Assembly (NCBI RefSeq): GCF_009711975.1 | Contig: NZ_VIKW01000035.1 | Coordinates: 1-42,480 of the forward strand | Origin: Anabaena sp. UHCC 0204 | GTDB lineage: Bacteria > Cyanobacteriota > Cyanobacteriia > Cyanobacteriales > Nostocaceae | Length of the DNA: 42,480 bases | Direction: 5' to 3' | Shown: positions 15,589 to 25,349 of the stretch, in pieces | Layout of the letters: the number at the start of each line of letters is the position of its first letter | Position numbering within the stretch: the first letter of the stretch is position 1 | Translations under genes and position numbers: made by a program | The notes under the pieces: generated by a model | The model's input: the letters and a program-made list of their open reading frames with translations, nothing else | Databases searched by the model: none | Told to the model about the DNA's origin: nothing

Positions 15589-16326
15589 ATGGTGACAAAT
15601 CAGATCACAAGCAAAATGAATCAATTTTTACAATTGGGCGATCGCATCCTAGAGTCTGGAGAGGTTTTATCATTATTGTCGGAATACCAGATATTACCGC
15701 TACTGATCAAAGAAATTATCATTGATCAAGCGATCGCCGCAGCCGAAATTGTCTGTACCCCAGAAGAAGAAAAACTAGTCTGTGAACAATTAGCCCAACA
15801 ATATCAAGGACTAGAACCACAACAAGAAAGTTTCCAGAAATTAAAACTCATGGGTATACGCTCTTGGAAATTAGAAAAGTTCAAAGATGCAACCTGGGGA
15901 GGGGATTTAAACTCTTACTTCTTTCAACGTAAAACCAACTTGGATAGGGTGATCTATTCCCTCATTACTACCCCAGAAATTGGTATCGCTCAAGAAATTT
16001 ACTTTCGTATCCAAGAGGGTGAACAGTCTTTTGCTGAATTAGCACGAGAATACGCTCAAGGACCAGAAGCCCAAACGGATGGTTTAGTAGGACCCATAGA
16101 CTTACAATCCCTCCATCCCACATTGGCGAATATCCTATCTAAAAGCCAACCACAGCAACTATCACCACCAATTCAAATTGGGAATTTAATTTTAATTGTC
16201 AGATTAGAAAAATTACTACCAGCCCAACTAGATCGCCCTATGCGACAACGGTTATTAAATGAAAAATTTAATCAGTGGTTACAAGCACAAATGACAGAAC
16301 AGAAATGGCAAATTCAGACATCATAA
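15589..16326 (+). CDS. Parvulin-type peptidylprolyl isomerase of a secretion operon
   Basis: The 245-residue protein has a SurA-like helical N-terminal part (about 1-120) and a rotamase domain at about 120-215 with the QEGEQSFAELAREYAQGP motif, then DGLVGPIDLQSLHP. It has no signal peptide, so it should act in the cytosol, presumably on the export substrate. It lies 55 bp before an ABC exporter gene, an arrangement common in cyanobacteria. Isomerase activity is inferred; some residues of the parvulin active site could not be confirmed by eye. Confidence 0.8.
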   Translation: MVTNQITSKMNQFLQLGDRILESGEVLSLLSEYQILPLLIKEIIIDQAIAAAEIVCTPEEEKLVCEQLAQQYQGLEPQQESFQKLKLMGIRSWKLEKFKDATWGGDLNSYFFQRKTNLDRVIYSLITTPEIGIAQEIYFRIQEGEQSFAELAREYAQGPEAQTDGLVGPIDLQSLHPTLANILSKSQPQQLSPPIQIGNLILIVRLEKLLPAQLDRPMRQRLLNEKFNQWLQAQMTEQKWQIQTS

Positions 16327-16381
16327 ATCATCAAATTGAGACATTAGCAAAAATCAATTGAAATAACTCACCTCAATAAAT

Positions 16382-19375
16382 ATGACTTATATTAAGAATA
16401 CCTTTGAAGACTTCATCACCACTATTGAAGGGTTTGAGCAACTATCAACTGAAGAAATTACCAAACTTTCATCACCACAACTATTACAGCCTTTACGCTA
16501 TCGTATTGGTCAAAAAATTATCAGCAAAGAACAATTACCAGAAAGGATAGCAATTCTTTATCAAGGTAATGTCAGACTATTGGGATATCATCCCCAAACC
16601 CAATTACCCATAACTTTAAAACTACTCAAACCAGGGGCGATAATTGGCGAAATTTCCTGGTTACGTCAGATTCCTTGCGAAACTGCGATCGCTTCTACAG
16701 AAGTAGTCTGTTTAACCTGGAATGCAGCCGATTATTTACAATTATTGTCTCAAAATTCAGCCTTTACTAACACTCGTCAAAACCAAAGTCAACTAATTGA
16801 AGTATTTGATGTTTTGAGTTTCCAGATAGCACAACGAGCCTTAATTAATCACAACCTCAAAGACATAGCTCAACAAGCTATATCAGATGCAAAAATTCAT
16901 TATTTATCACCAGGAAAAACTCCCTTACAGACATTAGAAAGTAATCGGATCTGGTTTGTAAGTGGTGGTAATTCTCACCCTGATTTAACCCCTGGAACTC
17001 GCTTAGAAAAAGAAGTAATTGAAGTTTCCGGAAACCTTCCTCTCCGGTTGTTGGGAATTAATCCTACAGATTTATCATTACTTGATCAATTTCCCACAGA
17101 ATCAGAAATATTAGAAAATATATCAGATAGCACAGTAGCTGGAGAAATTCCCTATGCAGAAGAACCGGAATTTATTCCTCCAGATACATCAAAAAATCCA
17201 CCCAAAAATCAAAAATATCCATTTTTCCGGGGACAAGGAGAACTAGATTCCAGTCTTGCTTGTTTTCAAATGCTATGCAAGCATTTAGAAATTCCCTTTC
17301 GTAAAGAAGTAGTCCGACGCATTTTAAATGATCAAATTAAGCGTCAAGGAAATGTATCTTTTCAACTTTGCGCTTATTTATCAGAATTAATTGGTCTGAA
17401 ATCCCAACTAGTTGATATTCCCGTTGTTTCCATTAACCGTATTCCTACCCCAGCATTAATTCGTTATCGTGACAGTTTTGCAGTCCTCTATGCAGTAGAT
17501 GGGAAAAAAGTAGTTTTAGGTTTGCCATCTCAAGGTATTATCAACTGTCAAATTAATCAATTTGTAGAAGAATTAGAAACCGATGAAACTAACTTACAAC
17601 CACAAGTTAGATTATTATTACTAAGTCCCACAAAAGAAACCCCTAAAGAACGCTTTGGTTTAGCTTGGTTTGTTCCTTATTTATCGCGTTATCGCCGCGT
17701 TTTAATAGAAGTCTTTATAGCTTCCTTTTTTGTGCAATTAGCGGCTCTAGCTAATCCCCTAGTAATTCAGCTAATTATTGATAAAGTCATAGTTCAAAAT
17801 AGTATTAGCACCTTAAATATTTTAGGGGTATTACTATTAGCAGTTGGCATATTTGAAGCAGTATTAACCACATTGCGGACATACTTATTTGTAGATACCA
17901 CCAACCGCATTGATATGAGTTTAGGGTCACAAATTATTGACCACTTACTCCGCTTACCACTCCGCTATTTTGATAAAAGACCAGTCGGGGAACTATCAAC
18001 AAGAATTAACGAATTAGAAAATATTCGCCAGTTCCTCACCGGGACGGCTTTAACAGTAGTCTTAGATGCCCTATTTTCAGTAGTTTATATAGTTGTGATG
18101 CTGTTCTACAGTTGGCAACTAACTCTAGTCGGTTTAGGGACAATTCCTCTGTTTGTGTTGGTGACATTAATTGCTGCCCCCACGGTGAGCAGACAATTAC
18201 GAAGCAAAGCTGAACGTAACGCCGAAACTCAATCTTATTTAGTTGAGGTGATGTCAGGTATTCAAACAGTAAAAGCCCAAAACATTGAATTAAGATCCCG
18301 TTTTTCTTGGCAAAAGAAATATTCTAAGTTTGTAGCCGCAGGGTTTAAAACCGTTCTTACTTCCACATTAGCTAATTCTACTAGTCAGTTTCTGAGCAAA
18401 CTTAGCAGCTTATTAGTTTTGTGGGTGGGAGCTTATTTAGTATTACAAGGAGACTTAACATTAGGGGAATTAATCGCCTTTCGGATTATTTCTAGTTACG
18501 TGACTACCCCTATCTTACGTTTGGCACAAATCTGGCAAAACTTCCAAGAAACTGGCTTATCTTTAGAACGATTAAGTGATATTGTTGATACCCCCCAAGA
18601 AGCAGAAATAGATCGGAATAATATACCACTTCCGGCCATTAAGGGTGCAATCAAATATGAAAATGTTTCTTTCCGATTTGCAGCCAGTGGACCACTACAA
18701 CTCAGCAATGTTAGCGTCGAATTTCCCGCAGGTAAATTTGTGGGCATTGTCGGACAAAGTGGTTCTGGAAAAAGTACAATGATGAAATTACTGCTCAGAC
18801 TGTATGATACAGAATCTGGCAGAATTTTAGTTGATGGTTACGACATTGCTAAAGTCGAACTTTATTCTCTACGGCGACAAATTGGCGTAGTTCCTCAAGA
18901 TACTCTTTTATTTGATGGTACAGTTCAGGAAAACATTGCTTTAACGAATCCTGATGCCACAACTGAGGAAATTATTGAAGCTGCACAAATTGCCGTCGCT
19001 CATGAATTTATTATGACTTTACCTAATGGTTATAATACGCGAGTTGGGGAACGAGGATCATCCCTTTCTGGTGGACAAAGACAGAGAATTGCGATCGCTC
19101 GTTCTGTCTTACAAAGACCTCAATTATTAGTTCTAGATGAAGCCACCAGCGCCCTAGATTATCCTACAGAAAGACAAATTTGTCTGAACTTAGCTCGCGC
19201 TTTTAAAGGTAGTACAGTCTTCTTTATTACCCATCGTTTGAATACAGTTAGTAATGCCGATACTATCGTTGTTATGGACAACAGTAGGGTAATAGAACAA
19301 GGTAGTCATCAAGAACTCATGGCGACTAAAGGCCATTATTTCTATCTTTATCAACAACAAGAAGTTAATTTGTAA
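16382..19375 (+). CDS. Type I secretion ABC exporter with cNMP-like and C39-like N-terminal domains
   Basis: The 997-residue protein combines a cyclic-nucleotide-binding-like fold (about 35-130), a C39-like domain (about 278-420), an ABC membrane domain (about 435-710) and an ATPase domain (about 755-990). Walker A GQSGSGKST is near 790, LSGGQRQR near 894, LLVLDEATSALD near 915 and FITHRL near 948. In the C39-like part the usual catalytic Cys is replaced (DSSLACFQML for ECGxAC) and the catalytic His is missing (DSFAVLYAV), so it should bind substrate without cutting, as in HlyB. The cNMP-like cassette lacks the normal Arg (IPCETAIAS), so cAMP binding is doubtful. It pairs with the HlyD gene downstream. 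Confidence 0.92.
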   Translation: MTYIKNTFEDFITTIEGFEQLSTEEITKLSSPQLLQPLRYRIGQKIISKEQLPERIAILYQGNVRLLGYHPQTQLPITLKLLKPGAIIGEISWLRQIPCETAIASTEVVCLTWNAADYLQLLSQNSAFTNTRQNQSQLIEVFDVLSFQIAQRALINHNLKDIAQQAISDAKIHYLSPGKTPLQTLESNRIWFVSGGNSHPDLTPGTRLEKEVIEVSGNLPLRLLGINPTDLSLLDQFPTESEILENISDSTVAGEIPYAEEPEFIPPDTSKNPPKNQKYPFFRGQGELDSSLACFQMLCKHLEIPFRKEVVRRILNDQIKRQGNVSFQLCAYLSELIGLKSQLVDIPVVSINRIPTPALIRYRDSFAVLYAVDGKKVVLGLPSQGIINCQINQFVEELETDETNLQPQVRLLLLSPTKETPKERFGLAWFVPYLSRYRRVLIEVFIASFFVQLAALANPLVIQLIIDKVIVQNSISTLNILGVLLLAVGIFEAVLTTLRTYLFVDTTNRIDMSLGSQIIDHLLRLPLRYFDKRPVGELSTRINELENIRQFLTGTALTVVLDALFSVVYIVVMLFYSWQLTLVGLGTIPLFVLVTLIAAPTVSRQLRSKAERNAETQSYLVEVMSGIQTVKAQNIELRSRFSWQKKYSKFVAAGFKTVLTSTLANSTSQFLSKLSSLLVLWVGAYLVLQGDLTLGELIAFRIISSYVTTPILRLAQIWQNFQETGLSLERLSDIVDTPQEAEIDRNNIPLPAIKGAIKYENVSFRFAASGPLQLSNVSVEFPAGKFVGIVGQSGSGKSTMMKLLLRLYDTESGRILVDGYDIAKVELYSLRRQIGVVPQDTLLFDGTVQENIALTNPDATTEEIIEAAQIAVAHEFIMTLPNGYNTRVGERGSSLSGGQRQRIAIARSVLQRPQLLVLDEATSALDYPTERQICLNLARAFKGSTVFFITHRLNTVSNADTIVVMDNSRVIEQGSHQELMATKGHYFYLYQQQEVNL

Positions 19376-19460
19376 TTCGTCGGTTGTTAGTTGTCAGTTG
19401 TTTCCATAAAATTCAACTGATAACTAAATTAAAGATAAAATTAGACCCCACTAAATATTC

Positions 19461-19484
19461 AATCTAAAATCCAAAATCCAAAAT
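19461..19484. repeat. Heptanucleotide short tandem repeat
   Basis: AATCTAAAATCCAAAATCCAAAAT, 7-bp units typical of Nostocales STRR sequences, immediately before the hlyD-like start codon. Confidence 0.7.
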
Positions 19485-19488
19485 TATT

Positions 19489-21078
19489 ATGACTCAACTT
19501 AATGGTAATCACACCAACGGTAATGGAAATGGCAACGGTAATGGTAAAGCATTGTCCAGAGATACACAAGTATTAACATCTCCTAAACCCAAACCAAAAC
19601 AGCCAAACAATGATTTCAATTTCGATAACTTTGAGCAATCTGTAGTTTTACGACAATCCCCAATTTGGTCAAGAACCATCATGATTACCCTGATGGGATT
19701 AGCTTGTTTTGGGATTATTTGGGCTTGTTTAGCAAAAATTGAACAAGTAGTACCTGCAACAGGTCAATTAAAACCAGAAGGAACAGTTAAAGACGTGCAA
19801 GCTCCCATTAATGGAGTTGTGAAATCAGTTTATGTCAAAGATGGACAAGAGGTAAAAACAGGGGATTTATTATTAACATTTGATTCTATCGCTACCCTAG
19901 CAGAATTAAATTCATTAAATAAAATCCGTGTAGCTTTAATTCAAGAAAATAACATCTATCGCCGCTTAATGGGAGCTAGTACAGGCATAGATTCGGAAAT
20001 AGAATTTTTACGCAGTAGACTACCAGGAGAATCAGCTTTCTTGCTGAAAAGTCGCGCTTCTTTAGTAGCAGACAATAATTTATTACGTTCTCAATTAAGA
20101 AATTTACCGGGAACAGCAGGGATAGGAATTGATGAAAAACAACTACTGGACGTTGCTAGAACAGAATTAGCATCTCGTTCCAAAGCCGCAGATTTAGAAG
20201 TTGAAAAAACTAGAAAACAACTTTCTCAAACTAAATTTAGATTACAAGATACTCGCAATGGGTTAGCAATTCAAAGTCAGATTTTAGCTAGTCTCAAAAC
20301 CTTAGCTGAAGAAGGTGGTATTTCTAAACTGCAATATCTTAATCAACAACAACAGGTACAAACTCTCCAAGCCGAAATATCACAATTGCAAGAAGAAATA
20401 AAACGTCTCCAATTCGATATTGATAAAAGAAAAGAAGAATCAATCAATACAGTTGCTAGTTCTGATAAAGGGATTTTAGAAAAAATAGGTAATAACAAAC
20501 AACGCATTGCTGACATTGATAGTCAATTTATGAAGATTATCTTAGACAATGAACAGCGTTTAGCAGATATCAATAGCAAAATATCCCAAACACAATTAAA
20601 CGTTAAATATCAAGAACTCCGCGCACCTGTCGCCGGTGTAGTTTTTGATCTCCAGGCTAAAAATGCTGGTTTTGTTGCTAACACTACACAAAAATTACTA
20701 CAAATCGTTCCCAAAGAAAACCTCACAGCAGAAGTTTTTATCACTAATAAAGACATTGGTTTTGTTAAAAAAGATATGAACGTAGATGTGAGAATTGATT
20801 CCTTTCCTTTTAGTCAATTTGGTGATATTAAAGGTAAGGTAATTGATATTGGTTCAGATGCGTTACCTCCAGATCAAAACTATCAATTTTATAGATTTCC
20901 AGCCAGAATCAAGTTAGATAGTCAATATCTAAATCTTGTTAATCAAGATCAAAAGATATCTTTACAGTCTGGGATGTCTATTACTGCTAATATTAAAGTT
21001 CGTGAAGAACGCACGGTTATGAGTTTGTTTACAGAGATGTTTACGAAGCAAATTGAGAGTTTAAATGAGGTGCGTTAA
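19489..21078 (+). CDS. HlyD-family membrane fusion protein
   Basis: The 529-residue protein is the periplasmic adaptor of a type I secretion system. The N-terminus is an Asn/Gly low-complexity stretch (about 4-20), one membrane helix lies at about 64-83, and the lipoyl half (VPATGQLKPEGTVKDVQAP, about 90-140) is followed by a long coiled-coil hairpin (about 200-345). The second lipoyl half (YQELRAPVAGVVFDL) and a C-terminal beta-barrel domain ending in IKVREERTVMSLF complete it. It follows the ABC exporter by 113 bp and would bridge it to an outer-membrane TolC, not encoded here. No exported substrate gene is recognisable nearby. Confidence 0.92.
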   Translation: MTQLNGNHTNGNGNGNGNGKALSRDTQVLTSPKPKPKQPNNDFNFDNFEQSVVLRQSPIWSRTIMITLMGLACFGIIWACLAKIEQVVPATGQLKPEGTVKDVQAPINGVVKSVYVKDGQEVKTGDLLLTFDSIATLAELNSLNKIRVALIQENNIYRRLMGASTGIDSEIEFLRSRLPGESAFLLKSRASLVADNNLLRSQLRNLPGTAGIGIDEKQLLDVARTELASRSKAADLEVEKTRKQLSQTKFRLQDTRNGLAIQSQILASLKTLAEEGGISKLQYLNQQQQVQTLQAEISQLQEEIKRLQFDIDKRKEESINTVASSDKGILEKIGNNKQRIADIDSQFMKIILDNEQRLADINSKISQTQLNVKYQELRAPVAGVVFDLQAKNAGFVANTTQKLLQIVPKENLTAEVFITNKDIGFVKKDMNVDVRIDSFPFSQFGDIKGKVIDIGSDALPPDQNYQFYRFPARIKLDSQYLNLVNQDQKISLQSGMSITANIKVREERTVMSLFTEMFTKQIESLNEVR

Positions 21079-21135
21079 GGATTGTTAAAATCTAGTATTT
21101 AGTACCTATATTTTGCATATTAGGTACTGAAAAAC

Positions 21136-21246
21136 GGCGTTGCTGATTAAGGGTATGAATTTTAGTCTCACGCAAAGGCGCAAAGGTAAGAGTTTTAACG
21201 GTTCAATTTGGGAATTTCATACCTCAATATGGCTATCAGCAACGCC
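21136..21246. repeat. 111-bp MITE-like element
   Basis: Perfect 12-bp terminal inverted repeats GGCGTTGCTGAT (21136-21147) and ATCAGCAACGCC (21235-21246), with a nested pair GGTATGAA / TTCATACC and an internal CACGCAAAGGCGCAAAGG motif. It has no coding capacity and lies between convergent hlyD and dnaN. Confidence 0.75.
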
Positions 21247-21315
21247 TGAAAAACCAAACAACTGAAGTTAGGGAACGCACCTATAGTGAGAATGCGTCCC
21301 TGGTTGCATCAAAAA

Positions 21316-22464
21316 TTAATTTCTCAGTTGTACAGGCATTGCTAAATAAGTCATTTTTAAACCACCCAAGGGAGTAAAAATGACTGGAGTTAAACTTTGA
21401 TTTAGGTGCATTTGAATTTCTGAAGATGGTAATTCTTTTAAACCTTCCATGAGATATTTGACATTAAAAGCAATGTCTATATCTTCTCCAGATATTTGCG
21501 CGGGCATTGATTCTGTACCACTACCAACATCTTGCGCTTCACAAGATAGAGTAATTTCTTGATTGGCGTTATCAATGCTAACTTTGACAATATTATTTTT
21601 CTGATCTGCTAATACAGCAATTCTTTCTAAAGTGCTGATAAATTGCTTTCTTTCTAATGTGACTTGGCGTTCAAATTGCCGAGGAATTAATTGCCGATAA
21701 GCGGGATATTGTCCTTCTAAAGTGCGGCTGGTTAACCGTTGATTTTGCCAAGCAAAGACAACTTGACCTTGATCAAGATATACGGCTACAGTTTCTTCTG
21801 AAGTGGCATTATGCCCTAACATCCGTTGTAGTTCTCGTAATGCTCTGGCGGGTACTGTCACCTCTACTTGTTCACTACCTTCAACAGGACGCTCATTAGT
21901 GGTTTCTAGGACTGCTAAACGGTGTCCGTCGGTAGCTGCAAATTCTAATGTGTCTTGTTTTAGAGTCAAATGTACACCTGTGAGAACTTGCTTCGTTTCA
22001 TCTGAACTAGTAGCAAACAAAGAACCTTTCAGTCCTTCAATTAGTGCCGCTGTGGTGAGATGAATGGCTTCGGCGTTTTCAATAACTGGTAATTCGGGAA
22101 ATTCTTCTGCTCCCATGGCGCGAACTTGGTAACGTCCGCTTTTGGGTTTGAGAGTAACGATTATACCTTCTCCACCTGCATCTACTGAATCATCGAGGGT
22201 GATTTCCCCTTCTGGTAGGCGAGAAGTGATATCTACAAGGAGTTTGGCAGGGAGAGCGATCGCCCCACTTTCTAATACCTCAGCACTAAAACTAGTACGG
22301 ATACCTAGACTGAGGTCAAAGGCGGTTAAACTCACTTGATTAGTTTCGGCATCTGCTTGTAATAAGATGTTAGCAAGTACAGGGTGAGTTGGTCTAGATG
22401 GGACTGCACGACTGACGAGGGAAAGATTGCTGCTGAGATCACCTTGAGAACAAATTAATTTCAT
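21316..22464 (-). CDS. dnaN: DNA polymerase III beta sliding clamp
   Basis: The 382-residue product is a full-length clamp of three similar domains. Recognisable are MKLICSQGDLSSNLSLVSRA at the start, RPTHPVLANILLQA, a central ATDGHRLAVLET, and the C-terminal ending LGGLKMTYLAMPVQLRN. It encircles DNA as a dimer and tethers the replicative polymerase. A TTG at 22476 could add four residues, but the ATG at 22464 gives the usual cyanobacterial N-terminus and is preferred. It is not linked to dnaA here, as usual in cyanobacteria. The DUF1995 gene upstream is on the same strand, 86 bp away. Confidence 0.97.
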   Translation of the reverse strand: MKLICSQGDLSSNLSLVSRAVPSRPTHPVLANILLQADAETNQVSLTAFDLSLGIRTSFSAEVLESGAIALPAKLLVDITSRLPEGEITLDDSVDAGGEGIIVTLKPKSGRYQVRAMGAEEFPELPVIENAEAIHLTTAALIEGLKGSLFATSSDETKQVLTGVHLTLKQDTLEFAATDGHRLAVLETTNERPVEGSEQVEVTVPARALRELQRMLGHNATSEETVAVYLDQGQVVFAWQNQRLTSRTLEGQYPAYRQLIPRQFERQVTLERKQFISTLERIAVLADQKNNIVKVSIDNANQEITLSCEAQDVGSGTESMPAQISGEDIDIAFNVKYLMEGLKELPSSEIQMHLNQSLTPVIFTPLGGLKMTYLAMPVQLRN

Positions 22465-22550
22465 CTTTAAAATCAAAAATGGGGGAATTGGTAATTGTAA
22501 TTGGTAATGGGTAATTAGGTATTTACCGATTTCCCCATTACTGTGTGATT

Positions 22551-23285
22551 CTAACTGCTCAAAGCTTTGATAAATCGTTGTAAACTCTTAAATACACCGG
22601 GTTTTCTGGCGGGTGTAGCGTCGGTAGTATTTTCCGTTTGTCCCCCCATAAGAATCCCATCTAATTCGTCACCTGATGGTTTTTTGGGGAGTTCGGCAAC
22701 TTTTTGATATTCGCCTGCTGTTTCTAACCATACTTCCCATAGTCCAGGGTAGCAACGGAAAAGGGCAGATTCATCATCTACGGGACGGATATAGTAACAA
22801 GATTCGATGGTGCTGATAAAGCGACGACGGGTTTCTCTGGCTGTGTAACCGATACCGACTACACTGGAATCTTCTAGCCGGGGTGTGAGCATAATTACGG
22901 GGCGTTCCCCGATGATTTCACACAACTTTTCTAATTGTGGTACTTCTACGGATGTGGGAGCGATAAATAGGAAAATTTCATCTTCTGGTTGAATTTTTGC
23001 TTCTAAAGATGCAGCCCTACCTGTACCAATATCTAAAATTTTGAATTGTGTGTCTTGCCAGTCACGACGGGCTAAAGCAGCCGCACCAGCATCAGCAAAG
23101 AAGACTTTGAGACGGGATTCATATTCAGTAAACTGGGGAAGAAACTGTTCTGCAACTGTCATGAATTTGAGTTCTGGGAATAATAACTCAACTTGAATGC
23201 GACTCACACCATCAGCTAAAGCTGATTTTACCGCTTCACAAGATTGAGCGATCGCATCTTCTAGGGTTTTTGGTAGTTCAGCCAT
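22551..23285 (-). CDS. DUF1995 family protein (LPA3-like)
   Basis: The 244-residue soluble protein matches the DUF1995 family: an N-terminal LPKTLEDAIAQSCEAVKSAL, then GVSRIQVELLFPELK, a central FLFIAPTSVEVPQLEKL and a C-terminal WEVWLETAGEYQKVAELP. Plant LPA3, needed for photosystem II accumulation, carries this domain; the bacterial role is not established. The last ~40 residues are a variable linker. It is upstream of dnaN on the same strand and may be cotranscribed. Assignment is by motif memory. Confidence 0.75.
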   Translation of the reverse strand: MAELPKTLEDAIAQSCEAVKSALADGVSRIQVELLFPELKFMTVAEQFLPQFTEYESRLKVFFADAGAAALARRDWQDTQFKILDIGTGRAASLEAKIQPEDEIFLFIAPTSVEVPQLEKLCEIIGERPVIMLTPRLEDSSVVGIGYTARETRRRFISTIESCYYIRPVDDESALFRCYPGLWEVWLETAGEYQKVAELPKKPSGDELDGILMGGQTENTTDATPARKPGVFKSLQRFIKALSS

Positions 23286-23690
23286 AGTTTACAAAGTCTC
23301 TATATCAATCTTTAATCTTTAATTATCGCCAATAACGTCATTTATGACCAATTTTCCGAATAAGTGTCAGTTCTAGTTGCTTAAACATGAATTTTTGTAA
23401 ATTCTTAATGAGTAGTATTATCTTTTTTGCTAATAATTTGTATCCTGGTTTTATTATAGATATTTTTTTGTTTTGTTATTGGCACTCGAAAACAATCAGT
23501 GTTTGACTTTGTGACCTGGACAATAGTATTATATGCCAGTATTAGTGTATACATAAAACCCTAAAATCGCTAAATACTCAACTTTCCCTTCTTCTGTTTT
23601 TGTAATCCAAAAATTTAGACCTCACCCGATAGAGGTATGGGATATTACGGTGTTTAAGATAAAAACCCTACTTTTGAATTACTGAAAATT
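23286..23690. other. Divergent intergenic region (DUF1995 gene / ruvB)
   Basis: 405 AT-rich bases holding the promoters of both genes. No ORF or RNA gene seen. A small ACCTC / GAGGT inverted repeat (23619-23636) lies about 55 bp before ruvB; its meaning is unclear. Confidence 0.35.
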
Positions 23691-24791
23691 ATGGCGATTA
23701 TCTCCTCAAAAAAACAGCCTCCAGAACCCAACGGAGAACCAAAACAGCAACAGAAATCAGTCAAAGTCCCCCCTGCTGAAAATATTTTGCAGTCTGAAGC
23801 GGCTCTTAATGAACAAGGTAAACCAGAGGAGAGTATTCGTCCCCAGCGATTTGCTGATTATATAGGACAAAAGGATTTAAAGGATGTTTTAGATATCGCT
23901 ATTAAGGCGGCTAAATCTAGAGAGGAAGTGCTGGATCATTTGTTGTTGTATGGACCACCAGGTTTAGGGAAAACCACAATGGCGATGATTTTAGCATCAG
24001 AAATGGGAGTAAGTTGTAAAATTACCAGCGCCCCAGCTTTAGAACGTCCACGAGATATCGTAGGTTTATTGGTAAACCTGAAACCAGGAGATGTACTATT
24101 CATAGATGAAATCCATCGGTTATCACGGATGACAGAGGAGATCCTGTATCCAGCGATGGAGGATTACCGCTTAGATATTACGGTGGGGAAAGGTTCTAGT
24201 GCCAGAATTAGAAGTATACCTTTGTCTAAGTTCACCTTAGTCGGGGCGACAACTCGCGTCGGAGCTTTAACTTCTCCATTGCGCGATCGCTTCGGTTTAA
24301 TTCAAAAGTTGCGTTTTTATGAAATTGAAGAACTAACTAAGATTGTTCTTCGTACCGCTGAATTATTGCAAACTCCAGTTAACCCAGATGGAGCGACAGA
24401 AATAGCCAAACGTTCACGGGGAACACCCAGAATTGCGAATAGATTACTAAAGCGAGTCCGTGATTATGCGGAAGTGAAATCTTTTACAGAAATTACGGCA
24501 ATTGTTGCAGCGGAAGCATTACAACTATTCCAGGTTGATCCTTGCGGTTTAGATTGGACTGATAGAAAAATGCTCAGTGTGATAATTGAAAACTTTAATG
24601 GTGGTCCAGTGGGGTTAGAAACTATCGCTGCTACCACTGGGGAAGATACTCAAACCATTGAAGAAGTTTATGAACCGTATTTAATGCAAATAGGTTATCT
24701 GAGTCGGACACCCAGAGGAAGAATAGCAACTAAAGCGGCATATCAACACATGGGTTTTAAACCACCTAATGAACAGTTATCCTTGCTGTGA
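23691..24791 (+). CDS. ruvB: Holliday junction branch migration helicase RuvB
   Basis: The 366-residue AAA+ motor drives branch migration with RuvA. Walker [14 protein letters not shown], Walker [11 protein letters not shown], the sensor region [19 protein letters not shown] and the C-terminal winged-helix motif [10 protein letters not shown] are all intact. An N-terminal extension of about 45 charged, Gln/Pro-rich residues precedes the core [12 protein letters not shown] and is usual in cyanobacteria. The start ATG at 23691 fits. No ruvA or ruvC is adjacent. A hairpin repeat follows the stop within 7 bp. Confidence 0.97.
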   Translation: MAIISSKKQPPEPNGEPKQQQKSVKVPPAENILQSEAALNEQGKPEESIRPQRFADYIGQKDLKDVLDIAIKAAKSREEVLDHLLLYGPPGLGKTTMAMILASEMGVSCKITSAPALERPRDIVGLLVNLKPGDVLFIDEIHRLSRMTEEILYPAMEDYRLDITVGKGSSARIRSIPLSKFTLVGATTRVGALTSPLRDRFGLIQKLRFYEIEELTKIVLRTAELLQTPVNPDGATEIAKRSRGTPRIANRLLKRVRDYAEVKSFTEITAIVAAEALQLFQVDPCGLDWTDRKMLSVIIENFNGGPVGLETIAATTGEDTQTIEEVYEPYLMQIGYLSRTPRGRIATKAAYQHMGFKPPNEQLSLL

Positions 24792-24797
24792 ATATAG

Positions 24798-24839
24798 CCC
24801 CCTGACTTCTTAGAGAAGTCGGGGATCTATGTTCATGAG
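24798..24839. repeat. Dispersed hairpin repeat, copy 1
   Basis: CCCCTGACTTCT (24798-24809 region) pairs with AGAAGTCGGGG (ending 24824), followed by ATCTATGTTCATGAG. The same element with a longer perfect stem is at 33912-33955. Here it directly follows ruvB. Confidence 0.7.
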
Positions 24840-24966
24840 CGATTCCTCTGGTAAGCTATCTCTTTTCTTTGATACACGAGAGCGATTCCTACGGAGCGCT
24901 TCGCTATCGCACTTCCTTCACCATTAATAAGAAGCGATACCTTCGATAAACTACCGCTAACGCACT
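24838..24966. repeat. Cluster of GAGCGAT / GCTTCGCTATCGC interspersed repeats
   Basis: Short motifs such as GAGCGATTCCT, GGAGCGCTTCGCTATCGCACTTCC and AAGCGATACC recur, forming overlapping small hairpins. Similar sequence recurs at 26440-26700. These are typical non-coding cyanobacterial repeat mosaics. Confidence 0.5.
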
Positions 24967-24983
24967 TAATAAAAACCATTTAA

Positions 24984-25349
24984 CTATAACTCTTCAATTG
25001 TCACTAAACCACCTTCTGTAAATTGGATAGATAACTCATATCCATCAAGTAAACCAGTGCCTAATAATGGCAGTCTTCCTGTAGCTAAAACATTAACTTC
25101 TCTTTCCTCACCATTCCAAATAATAGTCGCTTGATGTACTGGTAAAAGCACACGACTATTATCTGCTAAATTTGCATACATATCATAAACGAAAGGAAAC
25201 CCCAGAAGATTAACTGCTGCTGGCGGTAAGGAAAGAAACTCTGTAAAACCTGTATCAACTACAAATTCAATGGTAAAATCTGGTTGCTCTGGCAATCGAA
25301 ATATGACATTTACAGTTGCACGTCCATTTTTAATAATACCAGTTATCAC
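24984..25349 (-). CDS. Clan AA retropepsin-like aspartic protease
   Basis: The 121-residue single-domain protein has VDTGFTEFLSLP with the catalytic Asp32-Thr33-Gly34 triad of retropepsin-like proteases, and a later ILGxG-like LLGTGLLDGYELSI. Like retroviral enzymes it should work as a dimer. It begins with GTG inside the stop of the 90-residue gene (GTGA overlap), so the two are translationally coupled, as in many small cyanobacterial gene pairs. The target is unknown; the partner is the obvious candidate for cleavage or control, which is inference. Confidence 0.78.
   Translation of the reverse strand: MITGIIKNGRATVNVIFRLPEQPDFTIEFVVDTGFTEFLSLPPAAVNLLGFPFVYDMYANLADNSRVLLPVHQATIIWNGEEREVNVLATGRLPLLGTGLLDGYELSIQFTEGGLVTIEEL

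Noticed and set aside
21136-21246. Possible tRNA-like or terminator structure between hlyD and dnaN
   Set aside because: Inverted repeats are terminal and nested as in a MITE; no tRNA arms or T-run.
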